From Thermonema lapsum (GTDB taxonomy: Bacteria; Bacteroidota; Bacteroidia; Cytophagales; Thermonemataceae): a stretch of 64,000 nucleotides of DNA. Under the pieces are notes generated by a model. It was not told the DNA's origin and searched no databases. It was given only the letters and a program-made list of their open reading frames with translations. Shown here piece after piece: positions 10,292 to 19,946 of the stretch. Location: contig NZ_JAASRN010000001.1 in the NCBI RefSeq assembly GCF_011761635.1, forward strand, positions 1,137,846 through 1,201,845, in the 5' to 3' direction. Position numbers and translations under genes: made by a program. Positions within the stretch are counted from its first letter, which is position 1, and each line of letters begins with the position of its first letter.

Positions 10292-10993
10292 ATGCCCTTC
10301 TTTCGTACTCCTGCCCTGTTGCGCCATGCGTTTCCTTCCTGCTACTGGCAGATACCCAAGCCCTTACATGAGCAGCCTACGCTGTACTTGACCTTCGACG
10401 ACGGTCCTGTGCCCGAAGCTACCCCCGATGTACTCGATGTACTCGACCGCTATGGTGTCAAAGCTTCCTTCTTTTGTGTAGGCGACAATGTGCGCAAACA
10501 CCCGGCTTTGTTCCGAGAAGTGCTGCGTGCCGGGCATACAGTAGGCAATCATACTTTTCATCACGTGAAAGGCTGGCAGACTTCGCTCACCCATTACCTC
10601 AAAGAAGTGAGCATGTGCCGTCATGTGATGGAAGACACAGCAGGCACTGCCTTGCCGCGTCTGTTTCGTCCGCCTTATGGGCGTATCACGCCTAAACAGT
10701 TGTGTGCCTTGCGAAAAGACTATGCCATCGTCATGTGGGACATCCTCACCCATGATTATGACCCACGCCTGCAGGCAGATGCTCTGATACCCCAACTAAA
10801 GCCCTTGTTGCGCCATGGCAGCATCCTTGTCTTTCACGACAGCATCAAAGCATATCCACGCATGATACGCTTGCTGCCTGCCATCATAGAAGCCGCTTTG
10901 GCACGTGGCTTTTCATTTGCCACACTTGAAGAAGGACTCGCACCGACATTGCATGCCCTTACACCGACAGCAAGCTACAAAAGCAGCTCATGA
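10292..10993 (+). CDS. Polysaccharide deacetylase family protein
   Basis: A 233-residue NodB-homology protein. It shows the metal-binding motif TFDDGP, the second motif GNHTFHH with two metal-ligand histidines, and RPPYG, which forms part of the active-site groove; the C-terminal FHDS completes the set. Such enzymes remove N-acetyl groups from chitin-like or peptidoglycan sugars; the substrate here is unknown. The frame opens at 10220, three bases after leuS, but the ATG at 10292 (MPFFRTPALLRHAFPS) matches the short hydrophobic start seen in phylum relatives and is preferred. No lipobox or clear cleavable signal is seen. Confidence 0.82.
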   Translation: MPFFRTPALLRHAFPSCYWQIPKPLHEQPTLYLTFDDGPVPEATPDVLDVLDRYGVKASFFCVGDNVRKHPALFREVLRAGHTVGNHTFHHVKGWQTSLTHYLKEVSMCRHVMEDTAGTALPRLFRPPYGRITPKQLCALRKDYAIVMWDILTHDYDPRLQADALIPQLKPLLRHGSILVFHDSIKAYPRMIRLLPAIIEAALARGFSFATLEEGLAPTLHALTPTASYKSSS

Positions 10994-11084
10994 TGCGCAT
11001 GGCAATACAATCGATTCCTCCAATAACAAGCGCTTTTTTCTTAGCTTTGTCATTCAAAAAAACAAACGGGAAATAGCCTAAGCT

Positions 11085-12584
11085 ATGAGTCAAGAACAAA
11101 AACTATATTTTTTCAATACCTTAACTAAGCAAAAAGAACTGTTCGAACCGCTCAACCCTCCTTTTGTGGGCATGTATGTGTGTGGTCCCACCGTATATAA
11201 TGACGCACATCTGGGCAATGCCCGCCCCGCAGTAGTCTTCGATGTGCTCTACCGTTTACTTCAGCATATGGGCTACAAAGTACGCTATGTGCGCAACATC
11301 ACCGACGTGGGGCACCTCACCGACGACAGCGACCACGGCGAAGATAAGATTGCACAACGTGCCAAGCTGGAGCAGCTCGAACCCATGGAAGTAGTTCAAC
11401 GCTACACAGTGAAATATCACCGCGTGATGGATTGGCTCAATGTGCTGCGCCCGAGCATAGAGCCAACAGCAACTGGACATATTCTTGAACAAATAGAAGT
11501 GGTACAGCGCATCATAGACAAGGGATGGGCATATGAAGTAAACGGCTCGGTCTATTTCGATGTGCCCAAATATGCCCAAAGCCATCCCTATGGCGAGCTG
11601 TCGGGGCGTGACCCCCAAGAGCAGCTTGCCAACAGCCGCGATAACCTCGAAGGGCAAGAAGAAAAGCGCCACCCCGCTGACTTTGCCCTTTGGAAAAAAG
11701 CCAACCCCGAACATATCATGCGCTGGAACTCACCTTGGGGCGCTGGCTTTCCCGGCTGGCATCTGGAGTGTACCGTCATGAGTACCAAGTATTTGGGCGA
11801 GACCTTCGACATCCACGGCGGCGGCATGGACTTGGTGTTTCCGCACCACGAGTGTGAAATAGCACAAGCCAAAGCCGCCAACAACGGCAAATCTCCGGTG
11901 CGCTACTGGCTACACAACAACCTAATTACCATAGAAGGCAAGAAGATGAGCAAGTCATTGGGCAACTTCATCACCCTTGAAGAGTTGTTCAGTGGCAACA
12001 GCCCACTCATCTCGCAGCCTTATACTCCCATGACCGTGCGCCTGTTCTTGTTGCTGGCACACTACCGAAGCACGCTCGACTTCTCGGACCAAGCGCTACA
12101 AGCCGCACGCAAGGTGTATATCAAGCTGCTGAACGCCATCCGTGATTTGAAGCAGATGCGCTATCCAGAGGTTGCCAAAGAACGCAACGAAAAACTTGAA
12201 AAAGAAATTACACAAGAGCTCAACAAGGCATGGGCTGCCCTTTACGATGACCTGAATACGGCACTGTGCCTCACCCACCTGCAGGCGTTGGTGAAGAAGG
12301 TAAATCAGTTTCGCACCAAAGCCGACGCTATTGGCGAAGTAGCGCCCGAAGTATTTGCCCGCCTGCAAACAGAAATGCCTTTGTTGTGGGAAAATATATT
12401 GGGCATGAAAGAGGAACGCCCCGAAGCTTTCGAGCCCCTGCTCAACATTATATTGAAACACTACGCCGAAGCTAAAGCCCAAAAGCAATACGATAAAGTA
12501 GATGCCATCCGTGCCGACCTGAAAACCTTGGGTATTGTCGTTCGCGATGGCAAGCAAGGCATCGATTGGGCTTATGAAGAATAA
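11085..12584 (+). CDS. cysS: Cysteinyl-tRNA synthetase
   Basis: A 499-residue class I synthetase that charges tRNA-Cys. [19 protein letters not shown] contains the first zinc-ligand cysteine and the HIGH-equivalent [16 protein letters not shown] and the [11 protein letters not shown] block supply the other zinc ligands, and [13 protein letters not shown] is the KMSKS loop. A helical anticodon-recognition region forms the C-terminal third. A possible -7 element TAGCTTTG lies at 11042-11049 without a clear upstream partner. Confidence 0.96.
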   Translation: MSQEQKLYFFNTLTKQKELFEPLNPPFVGMYVCGPTVYNDAHLGNARPAVVFDVLYRLLQHMGYKVRYVRNITDVGHLTDDSDHGEDKIAQRAKLEQLEPMEVVQRYTVKYHRVMDWLNVLRPSIEPTATGHILEQIEVVQRIIDKGWAYEVNGSVYFDVPKYAQSHPYGELSGRDPQEQLANSRDNLEGQEEKRHPADFALWKKANPEHIMRWNSPWGAGFPGWHLECTVMSTKYLGETFDIHGGGMDLVFPHHECEIAQAKAANNGKSPVRYWLHNNLITIEGKKMSKSLGNFITLEELFSGNSPLISQPYTPMTVRLFLLLAHYRSTLDFSDQALQAARKVYIKLLNAIRDLKQMRYPEVAKERNEKLEKEITQELNKAWAALYDDLNTALCLTHLQALVKKVNQFRTKADAIGEVAPEVFARLQTEMPLLWENILGMKEERPEAFEPLLNIILKHYAEAKAQKQYDKVDAIRADLKTLGIVVRDGKQGIDWAYEE

Positions 12585-12601
12585 AAACACTCCCCTTAGT
12601 A

Positions 12602-12635
12602 GCAGATGGGTTCTATCAGCCCATCTGCCATTTTT
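12602..12635 (+). terminator. Rho-independent terminator after cysS
   Basis: GCAGATGGG (12602-12610) pairs with CCCATCTGC (12620-12628) across a nine-base loop, followed by CATTTTT. Its position rules out the longer start (12606) open to the next gene. Confidence 0.82.
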
Positions 12636-12662
12636 ACAACGAATAGTAAAAGACTATTGATA

Positions 12663-13694
12663 ATGAAACGCTATTTCTCTTTTTTCGTCGCTCTTTGCAT
12701 AGGGTGCACCCTCTTGGGCAGTTGTGAACAAAACCACCAACAACGCCAAAAAGAAACTACCAAGCCTTCTATTACCCTTAAACAAATCCCCACATTCAAT
12801 GCCGATTCTGCTTATGCCTATATCAAAAAACAAGTAGATTTCGGACCCCGTACCCCGGGCGCTGCTGCTCATGATGCCTGCGGGCGCTGGCTCTATGAAA
12901 AACTGCAAGGCTTCGGACTGCAAACCCAAATGCAAGTATTCGAAGCGCAATCGTTCGACGGCAAAACCTATGTAGGGCGCAATATCATTGCAAGCTATCG
13001 CCCCGACATAAAGCGCCGTATCTTACTCATGGCTCACTGGGACACCCGCGCTTTCGCAGACAAAGAAGCTGCCGACTCTCTGTGGCGCAAGCCCATAGAT
13101 GGTGCCAATGACGGAGGAAGCGGTGTGGCGGTCTTACTGGAAATAGCCCGCCTGCTAACCGCCGAACAACCTGCCGTAGGCGTGGACATCATTCTCTTTG
13201 ACATGGAAGACAACGGTGTGCCCGAATTCATGGATGAGGCAGTGGGCAACGCTTCCTCGTTCTGGTGTCAGGGCTCTCAGTATTGGGCAAAAAATCCTCA
13301 TACACCCAACTACTCGGCTTATTATGGTATTTTGTTGGATATGGTAGGTGCCCAAAATGCCCGTTTCTACAAAGAGCCTTACTCTCTGGAATACGCCCCA
13401 CAAATAGTGGAAAAAGTGTGGCACATAGCACAACTGATGGGCTACGGAAATTATTTCATCAATCAAAAAGCCAACATAAGCTTTGGTGGTATTCTGGATG
13501 ACCACTTCTATGTAAACCGAGATGCCAAAATTCCAAGCATCGACATCATCGACTATCAAGACGGCTTTCGCGATTACCACCACACTTTAAAAGACAATCT
13601 GTCTATCATTGACAAAAACACACTCAAAGCTGTGGGGGAAGTGGTGCTGCAGGTGTTGTATCAAGAAATACAGGAAGAGAAAAATGCACAGTAA
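12663..13694 (+). CDS. M28-family lipoprotein, glutaminyl-peptide cyclotransferase-like
   Basis: A 343-residue zinc hydrolase fold protein with a lipoprotein signal: a hydrophobic stretch ends in LLGSC, with the lipidated cysteine at about residue 21. Zinc ligands are visible as LMAHWDTRA (His), DGANDGGSGVA (Asp) and FDMEDNGV (Glu position), and DYHHTLKDNL carries the C-terminal His. This arrangement fits glutaminyl cyclases, which make N-terminal pyroglutamate, better than classic M28 aminopeptidases, but activity is inferred. The ATG at 12663 begins the signal peptide. It overlaps the next gene by 11 bp. Confidence 0.82.
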   Translation: MKRYFSFFVALCIGCTLLGSCEQNHQQRQKETTKPSITLKQIPTFNADSAYAYIKKQVDFGPRTPGAAAHDACGRWLYEKLQGFGLQTQMQVFEAQSFDGKTYVGRNIIASYRPDIKRRILLMAHWDTRAFADKEAADSLWRKPIDGANDGGSGVAVLLEIARLLTAEQPAVGVDIILFDMEDNGVPEFMDEAVGNASSFWCQGSQYWAKNPHTPNYSAYYGILLDMVGAQNARFYKEPYSLEYAPQIVEKVWHIAQLMGYGNYFINQKANISFGGILDDHFYVNRDAKIPSIDIIDYQDGFRDYHHTLKDNLSIIDKNTLKAVGEVVLQVLYQEIQEEKNAQ

Positions 13695-14505
13695 ACCAGC
13701 ATTTCCTGCTGTCTTTGCATACTTTGTTTTGCTGCTTTATTTGGCACGTACCGACCTACATGCCCAAATACTGAATGTAGAAAAAGAGCGCTTTTTGCCC
13801 GACTCTGCCAATTACTGGATGCTGAACTTGAGCGCCTCGCTAAGTCTTTACAACCGCTCGGCTCTTGCGGATAACCCCCTGCGCTACACTTCGCTGCGGG
13901 GCAACGTGGACGTATTGCGCGCTGGCAAAAAGCATTTGTATCTACTGCTAAACCAATACAGCTATTTAAAAATCAACGATGCCGAGTTTTTCAACTTCGG
14001 CTACACGCACCTGCGTAGTAATCTACTCTGGCAACGCACTCTTTCCTATGAGTTGTTTGCACAATGGCAAGTAGATAAGCTGCGCGGGCTGCAAGAGCGC
14101 TATTTGGGCGGCGGCGGCATACGCTGGCGCCTACTCGACACCCCTCAGCACCATGTTTTTCTGGGCACAGGCATCATGGCAGAACGCGAACACTGGCAGC
14201 TGAACGACAAATCCACGAGCTACGAAGCCAACCCTTTTCTCTGGAAATCGTCTAACTACCTGCACTGGCGCGGGCAAATCACCCCCGCTCTCAAAACAGT
14301 CATGGCGGTCTATTACCAAACAGGCTACGACGAGTCAGTAAACAATTTTCGGCACCGGCTTAATGGCGAGCTACACCTCAACTTTCCTATTTCTAAAAAG
14401 CTGAAATTCAACACCTCTTTTACAGCCTCCTACGAAAGCTTACCACTCATCCCCATCACTCCTTTCATCTATCAGTTCAGCCAAGGGCTTGTGTTCAGCC
14501 TTTAA
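13684..14505 (+). CDS. Exported DUF481-like outer-membrane barrel protein
   Basis: A 273-residue protein with an N-terminal signal peptide ending near LHAQ. The mature part alternates short hydrophobic and polar strands with many aromatic residues (YLLLNQYSYLKI, LLWQRTLSYELFAQW, HVFLGTGIMAEREHW), typical of a transmembrane beta-barrel, and ends in a hydrophobic residue. The pattern fits the DUF481 family; its function is unknown. The start lies inside the stop region of the upstream M28 gene, so the two are translationally coupled. Confidence 0.65.
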   Translation: MHSKPAFPAVFAYFVLLLYLARTDLHAQILNVEKERFLPDSANYWMLNLSASLSLYNRSALADNPLRYTSLRGNVDVLRAGKKHLYLLLNQYSYLKINDAEFFNFGYTHLRSNLLWQRTLSYELFAQWQVDKLRGLQERYLGGGGIRWRLLDTPQHHVFLGTGIMAEREHWQLNDKSTSYEANPFLWKSSNYLHWRGQITPALKTVMAVYYQTGYDESVNNFRHRLNGELHLNFPISKKLKFNTSFTASYESLPLIPITPFIYQFSQGLVFSL

Positions 14506-14742
14506 ACAAGAAAAATCAGTATCGTAACTTACACGCTGTCTTCGCGGCGCTTCAACAAGGTAGTATCTTTCTTTTTCTCTCCTTGCAAGCGCAATTGCAA
14601 AAGAACTTCTTGAACATATTTCTCACCGATGCACAGCGGCAATGCCGCACATATTACCCTTTGGGGTGCTTTTCTCCTGCACTCAAACAAGTAGTTACTT
14701 TTTTTGCTATCTTCATTAGCAGAAACCAAATCTCGTATATAC

Positions 14743-16020
14743 ATGAAACAGCTCATTACTCTTTTACTCTTATGGTGTGGGCTGAGCAACGCCTTAGCTC
14801 AAACCACTTTGCTACACTGCGGGCATGTGCTCGATGTGAAAAAAGGAAAATGGCTCGATGGCGTTACCGTGCGCATCGAAGGCAACACCATCCGTAGCAT
14901 AGAAAAAGGCTATCTAACCCCTCAAGAGGGCGAAAAGGTCATTGACCTGCGCAAGCATTACGTACTCCCCGGTTTGATGGACATGCATGTGCACCTTGAA
15001 ACAGAAACCAACCCGAACAATACGCTCGAGCGTTTCATCCTCAACCCTGCCGACATTGCCTACCGTTCGGTAAACTTCGCCCGTAAAACTTTGATGGCAG
15101 GCTTTACCACCGTGCGCGACTTGGGCGGCACAGGCGTAAACATATCACTACGTAATGCCATCAATGCTGGTTTGATAGACGGTCCGCGCGTGTTCACCGC
15201 AGGCAAGTCAATTGCTACTACCGGTGGGCATGCCGACCCCACCAATGGCTACCGCAAAGACCTTATGGGCGACCCGGGTCCCTACGAGGGGGTTGCCAAT
15301 GGTCCAGACGAGTGCCGCAAGGCGGTGCGCCAACGCTACAAAAATGGCGCTGACTTGATTAAAATAACAGCCACTGGTGGGGTATTGAGTCTTGCCAAAA
15401 GTGGCACTGCCCCACAATTTACCGACGAAGAACTGCGTGCCATAGTAGAAACTGCCCGCGACTATGGCATGAAGGTAGCTGTGCATGCACACGGCGCCGA
15501 AGGCATGAAAAGAGCCCTACGCGCAGGCGTGCACTCCATAGAGCACGGCACCTACATGGATGACGAAGCCATAGAGCTTTTCAAAAAAACAGGGGCTTAC
15601 TACGTGCCTACCATCTTGGCAGGACGCACCGTTGCCGACTCTGCCAAAGTGCCCGGATATTATGCGCCCATAGTGGTGCCTAAAGCCTTGGCAGTAGGAC
15701 CACAAATACAAAAGACCTTTGCCAAAGCTTACAAAGCCGGCGTAAAAATAGCATTTGGTACCGACTCCGGCGTTTCTGTACATGGCTTAAATGCCATTGA
15801 GTTTGAATTGATGGTAGAAGCAGGCATGCCTCCGCTCGAAGCCATACGTTCAGCCACGCTCAACGCTGCCGACCTCTTGGGTGTCGATAACCTCGGTAGC
15901 ATTGAAGAGGGCATGCTGGCAGACATCATCGCCGTGCAAGAAGACCCTTTGAAAAACATATCGACCCTGCGCAAAGTGGTCTTTGTGATGAAAGACGGGA
16001 AGGTGTATAAAAACGAATGA
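14743..16020 (+). CDS. Exported metal-dependent amidohydrolase (Xaa-Pro dipeptidase/imidazolonepropionase-like)
   Basis: A 425-residue amidohydrolase-superfamily protein with a signal peptide ([20 protein letters not shown]). Metal ligands can be read in order: MHVHL (HxH), [10 protein letters not shown] (the lysine that is usually carbamylated), [17 protein letters not shown] and GTDSGVS (Asp). This subgroup includes enzymes acting on Xaa-Pro or arginine-containing dipeptides; the substrate is not established here. The preceding 237-base gap shows no clear promoter. Confidence 0.85.
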   Translation: MKQLITLLLLWCGLSNALAQTTLLHCGHVLDVKKGKWLDGVTVRIEGNTIRSIEKGYLTPQEGEKVIDLRKHYVLPGLMDMHVHLETETNPNNTLERFILNPADIAYRSVNFARKTLMAGFTTVRDLGGTGVNISLRNAINAGLIDGPRVFTAGKSIATTGGHADPTNGYRKDLMGDPGPYEGVANGPDECRKAVRQRYKNGADLIKITATGGVLSLAKSGTAPQFTDEELRAIVETARDYGMKVAVHAHGAEGMKRALRAGVHSIEHGTYMDDEAIELFKKTGAYYVPTILAGRTVADSAKVPGYYAPIVVPKALAVGPQIQKTFAKAYKAGVKIAFGTDSGVSVHGLNAIEFELMVEAGMPPLEAIRSATLNAADLLGVDNLGSIEEGMLADIIAVQEDPLKNISTLRKVVFVMKDGKVYKNE

Positions 16021-16109
16021 CAACAAGCCGAAGCAAGAAAACAAAAGTAAGTGCTCGTTTGGGCAGGGAATTGCCCCCTGCACTCGAAAGCACAAAGGAA
16101 AAGGCAAAC

Positions 16110-16148
16110 AAAAACGCCCGGCACGGTCTTTTGAATGCCATGCCGGGC
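16110..16148 (-). terminator. Terminator of the tldD-tldE operon
   Basis: GCCCGGCA (16116-16123) pairs with TGCCGGGC (16141-16148). On the minus strand the hairpin follows the tldE stop and is followed by GTTTTTG. Confidence 0.8.
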
Positions 16149-16181
16149 TATTTGTATCAAACCCTGATGCCTCCTTTGAAA

Positions 16182-17504
16182 TCATATGGCATCGGACAGG
16201 CTGGTAAAAGTAAAGTCGCGGATTTTCATTGGTGGCACCAAGTTGCCGTTAATACGCTGCGGCTTGCCCAGCTCTTCCAAGTTATTGAGCATAATGACAG
16301 GGCTTTCGTTGAAACGGAAGTTTTTCACAGGGAACATAATCTTTCCGTTTTCTATGTAGAAAGTACCGTCGCGGGTCAAGCCTGTATAAAGCAGGGTTTG
16401 CGGGTCAACAGTGCGGATGTACCACAAACGGGTAACCAGTATGCCCCGCTTCGTAGAGCGTATCATCTCCTCTATGCTTTTAGCACCGCCCAACATAATA
16501 GCATTGGCAGGGGGCGGAATAGCTTTCACGCCTTTTTGGGCTGCCCAATAGCGCGAGTAATACACGTTTTGCACCACGCCATTTTTTACCCAATACACTT
16601 TTTCTTGAGGTCGCCCATCGCCAGCCCAAGGCGAAGCAGGCACTTCGGGATGTGCTGGGTCGGAATAGATGGTTACACGCTCATCGAAAAGCTTTTGCCC
16701 CAGACGGGTGCCCCCACCTGCTTTGCTCAAGAAACTGCGCCCTTCGTCGGCACTGCGCGCATCCATATTGAAAAGCATATTTTGCAATAAGTCTACTGCT
16801 GCTGCTGGCTCCAGAATCACAGTGTATTTACCCGGCTCCAAAGCTTTAGGATTGCGCGAATCGATTGCCTTCTGTGCGGCAATGCGGGTAGCCGATTCAA
16901 CATCGAATTTGGCTACATCATTGAAATCCTGCACCACATAGCCCGAGCCGGTGCCATCGGTCGTGCGTACGGTCAGCGAAAATTCCACCTCTGTGGAACG
17001 TCTATAGGCAAACAAGCCTTTGGAATTCATGATTGCCGAAAATTGCGCATTATCCAAGAAGAAACCGGCGGCAATCAGGTCTTTATTTTTGCAATAAGCG
17101 ATACTTTTTCCTGCCACGTCGGCGCGATAGTCGGCGGTGATTTGCGCCGTGCGCTCTACAAAAGTGGGGGTTTCTATGTATTGTTGCGGCTCAAGCACCG
17201 GCATGTGCTCGGGGTTTTCGGGCGCCAAGCGAGCCAGCTCTTCGGCGCGGCGCACTGCCTTGGCTATGCTTTCGGCGTCGAACTCGTTGAAAGTAACCGT
17301 CCCCGAGCGCTTTCCGAAGTAGGCAGTAAATGAAGCGGTTATATTTTCTGCTAACCCACTGGTAGTTACGGTATTGCGTGCATAGCGTATGTTGCCCTCC
17401 TGCCCACCGCTAAGGTTTGCTTCACACTCATCGGCTTTGGAATAGGATATGATTTTTTCAAGCAACTGTTTGGCTTCTTCCTTAGATAAAATTCTCATGG
17501 TCAT
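16182..17504 (-). CDS. tldE: TldE/PmbA-type metalloprotease subunit
   Basis: A 440-residue member of the TldD/PmbA family. It has the family's N-terminal segment with ARNTVTTSGLAENITASF and the C-terminal beta-rich half (GTFYIENGKIMFPVKNFRFN), but lacks the HExxxH zinc motif, as expected for the TldE (PmbA) partner. The two proteins form a protease known to process small modified peptides and unfolded chains. The ATG at 17504 lies 13 bp after the tldD stop; the frame runs longer but would overlap that gene. Confidence 0.85.
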   Translation of the reverse strand: MTMRILSKEEAKQLLEKIISYSKADECEANLSGGQEGNIRYARNTVTTSGLAENITASFTAYFGKRSGTVTFNEFDAESIAKAVRRAEELARLAPENPEHMPVLEPQQYIETPTFVERTAQITADYRADVAGKSIAYCKNKDLIAAGFFLDNAQFSAIMNSKGLFAYRRSTEVEFSLTVRTTDGTGSGYVVQDFNDVAKFDVESATRIAAQKAIDSRNPKALEPGKYTVILEPAAAVDLLQNMLFNMDARSADEGRSFLSKAGGGTRLGQKLFDERVTIYSDPAHPEVPASPWAGDGRPQEKVYWVKNGVVQNVYYSRYWAAQKGVKAIPPPANAIMLGGAKSIEEMIRSTKRGILVTRLWYIRTVDPQTLLYTGLTRDGTFYIENGKIMFPVKNFRFNESPVIMLNNLEELGKPQRINGNLVPPMKIRDFTFTSLSDAI

Positions 17505-17517
17505 TTGCGGCTTTTGG

Positions 17518-19164
17518 TTAAATCTTACGAGCTGTGTTGATGACATTCACCCCATTGAAACGGGTGGTAGCGCTTCCGTGCGATACTGCGCTAATTTGCG
17601 AGGGCTGTCCTTTGCCATCGAAGAAAGAGCCGAAAAGGCGGTAGTCTCTTGCGTCGCAGATGGCTGCCACCGAGTTCCAAAACTCCTGTGTGTTGGACTG
17701 ATATGCCACGTCGTTCACTATGCCGGTGATTTTTCCACCCTTGATTTCATAGAAAACAGTGCCTCCGAATTGGAAGTTATAGCGCTGTTGGTCTATGGAA
17801 TAAGAGCCACGCCCTGCAATGTAGATGCCTTTGTCCACATCGCGAATCATCTCATCTACGGAATAATCTTTTTTGCCCGGCTCTAACGATACGTTGGGCA
17901 TACGCTGAAACTGAATGGAACTCCAGCTGTCGGCATAACAGCAGCCGTGCGACTCCTTGTGTCCCAAGATGTGGGCTTGGTCACGGATGGCTTGGTAATC
18001 TACCAAGATGCCATCTTTCACCAGATACCACTTTTTGGTTTTTACGCCTTCATCGTCATAGCCCACAGTACCCAAGGCATAGGGCTGCGTTTTATCGGCA
18101 TAGAGGTTCACCAACTCGTTGCCATAGTTGAAGTTGCCCGATTTCCATTTGTCGAGGGTAGCGAAACTGGTGCCCGCATAGTTGGCTTCATAGCCCAGCA
18201 CGCGGTCGAGCTCGAGGGGGTGCCCTACCGATTCATGAATGGTAAGCCCCAAATGGTTGGGCTCCAGCACCAAGTCGTATTTTCCCGGTTTAATCGAGGG
18301 GGCTTTCAACATTTCTTTGGCTTGACGTGCTGCTTGCGTAGCATCCTCTACCATGTCGTAGTACCGATAGTACATGGTCATGCCGGTGCCTTCGGGTCCT
18401 TTGATTTTTCCTTCGGGGCGAGCCGACAAATACTCATATCCCATGCCCATGGGTGCACTCATTGCCTGACGGCTCTTGAACTTACCTTCTTTAGGGTCAA
18501 CGGCTGTTACGTTGAAATTAGGCCATATGCGGTGGATGTCCTGGTCCACATAGTTGCCGTCGGTAGAGGCAAAATATTTCTGCTCGTTCACGATGAAAAG
18601 CGCCGAATTCACGAAGTTGGCGCCGTTTTTCAGGGCAGCATCATTGACACTCAACAGTAGCTCTACTTTCTCCGACACAGGCACCTCTAAGGCATTTTTT
18701 TCGATGGGTGTTTTCCAAGACACTTCACCATAAGTAGGCACCGGTGCCAGCTGCACAGGCTCGGTCTGATAACGTGCATTGGCTTTGGCAATGGCTACGG
18801 CACGCTCTGCGGCACGCTTCACGCCATCGGGGGTTACCTCATCGGTAGCGGCAAAGCCCCAAGTACCATTGACGATGACCCGAATGCCCACCCCAAAGGA
18901 CTCGGTGTTTACGATGTTTTGCACCTGCGCCTCCCGGGTAAAAATGTATTGATTCAGGGAGCGTTGGATGCGCACATCGGCGTAGGTAGCGCCCCTAGCC
19001 TTGGCGGTATCAAGCACAATGTCCGCCAACTTTTTTTTGTCGGCTCTGCTCATACGCGGCGTCAGCAGAGCTTCAAAGGGAATAGGCGAGCCCATTAAGG
19101 GGATAGACAAAAGCGAAGCGCCTAATCCCATACCTGCCAGTTGTATGAATTCTCTTCGTTTCAA
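17518..19164 (-). CDS. tldD: TldD-type metalloprotease with Tat-like signal
   Basis: A 548-residue TldD homologue with the zinc-binding HESVGHPLE motif in the middle of the protein and the C-terminal GGTVFYEIKGGKITG region. Unlike the cytoplasmic E. coli enzyme, it starts MKRREFIQLAGMGLGASLL, a twin-arginine-like leader followed by a hydrophobic stretch, which suggests export as a folded protein. The adjacent tldE has no such leader, so the pair may work in different compartments or TldE may be carried along; this is unresolved. Confidence 0.87.
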   Translation of the reverse strand: MKRREFIQLAGMGLGASLLSIPLMGSPIPFEALLTPRMSRADKKKLADIVLDTAKARGATYADVRIQRSLNQYIFTREAQVQNIVNTESFGVGIRVIVNGTWGFAATDEVTPDGVKRAAERAVAIAKANARYQTEPVQLAPVPTYGEVSWKTPIEKNALEVPVSEKVELLLSVNDAALKNGANFVNSALFIVNEQKYFASTDGNYVDQDIHRIWPNFNVTAVDPKEGKFKSRQAMSAPMGMGYEYLSARPEGKIKGPEGTGMTMYYRYYDMVEDATQAARQAKEMLKAPSIKPGKYDLVLEPNHLGLTIHESVGHPLELDRVLGYEANYAGTSFATLDKWKSGNFNYGNELVNLYADKTQPYALGTVGYDDEGVKTKKWYLVKDGILVDYQAIRDQAHILGHKESHGCCYADSWSSIQFQRMPNVSLEPGKKDYSVDEMIRDVDKGIYIAGRGSYSIDQQRYNFQFGGTVFYEIKGGKITGIVNDVAYQSNTQEFWNSVAAICDARDYRLFGSFFDGKGQPSQISAVSHGSATTRFNGVNVINTARKI

Positions 19165-19267
19165 GGTACTGTTTAGTTTGGTTTACATTGAATTTTAAAA
19201 AATTTCATTCTAAGTAACGAAGCATAAGCATTATTTAGTATGCACACCAAACGGTAAACACGCCCGC

Positions 19268-19275
19268 TATTTTTG
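19268..19275 (+). promoter_or_regulatory. Possible -7 element of ndk
   Basis: TATTTTTG fits TAnnTTTG about 95 bases before the ndk start codon; the upstream TTTG partner is not clear. Confidence 0.3.
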
Positions 19276-19370
19276 TTTTGAGTGCTACTTAGCCACCAAG
19301 TTTGCTGCCTCTATGTTTTGAAATGCCTTTTGAAATGTGCAGTTTTGCAGGCGAAAAAAAAAGAAAAGAA

Positions 19371-19796
19371 ATGGCTGGTAAACGTACATTCTCCATGATT
19401 AAGCCCGATGCTGTGGCTGCAGGCAACAGCGGTGCTATTTTGAAGATGATTGAAGAAGCGGGCTTCCGCATTGTAGCAATGAAAATGACGCGTCTTACTT
19501 TGGCGCAAGCCGGCGCCTTCTATGCTGTGCACAAAGAACGTCCTTTTTATCAAGACCTTTGCAACTACATGTCTTCGGGTCCTATCATTGCTTTGGTGCT
19601 TGAGAAAGAGAATGCCGTAGAAGATTTCCGCAAACTGATTGGCGCTACTGACCCCGCCAAAGCAGAGGAAGGCACCATCCGCAAGCTGTTTGCAAAGTCT
19701 ATAGAAGCGAACGCCATCCACGGCTCCGACTCTGATGAAAACGCCACCATCGAAAGTGCTTTCTTCTTCTCTAAACTCGAGGAAGTAAACGCTTAG
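19371..19796 (+). CDS. ndk: Nucleoside diphosphate kinase
   Basis: A 141-residue enzyme that balances nucleoside triphosphates by phosphate transfer through a histidine; the active site NAIHGSDS is present. The N-terminus [18 protein letters not shown] and the KERPFYQDL loop are typical. The frame is open upstream to 19302, but the ATG at 19371, preceded by an A-rich stretch, gives the conserved family start. Confidence 0.95.
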   Translation: MAGKRTFSMIKPDAVAAGNSGAILKMIEEAGFRIVAMKMTRLTLAQAGAFYAVHKERPFYQDLCNYMSSGPIIALVLEKENAVEDFRKLIGATDPAKAEEGTIRKLFAKSIEANAIHGSDSDENATIESAFFFSKLEEVNA

Positions 19797-19823
19797 TTTT
19801 CATAAAAGTAGCTTACACCGTAT

Positions 19824-19853
19824 GCCGCACTGTTTGCACAGTGTGGCTTTTTT
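19824..19853 (+). terminator. Terminator after ndk
   Basis: GCCGCACTGT (19824-19833) pairs with ACAGTGTGGC (19838-19847) around a TTGC loop, followed by six T residues. Confidence 0.9.
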
Positions 19854-19946
19854 ATTTTAAGAGTTGACCACTGTCATTGGACACCCCCCAGAAAGTTTCT
19901 TTTTTGTTTTAAGTAACGGCATTGCCTTTCGAGAAAAACCTGTTCC

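Noticed and set aside
14529-14789. 86-codon minus-strand frame between the DUF481-like and amidohydrolase genes
   Set aside because: The last 40 codons look somewhat protein-like (GEKYVQEVLLQLRLQGEKKK) and could be a gene remnant, but the start overlaps the amidohydrolase signal peptide and no family or promoter is recognised.
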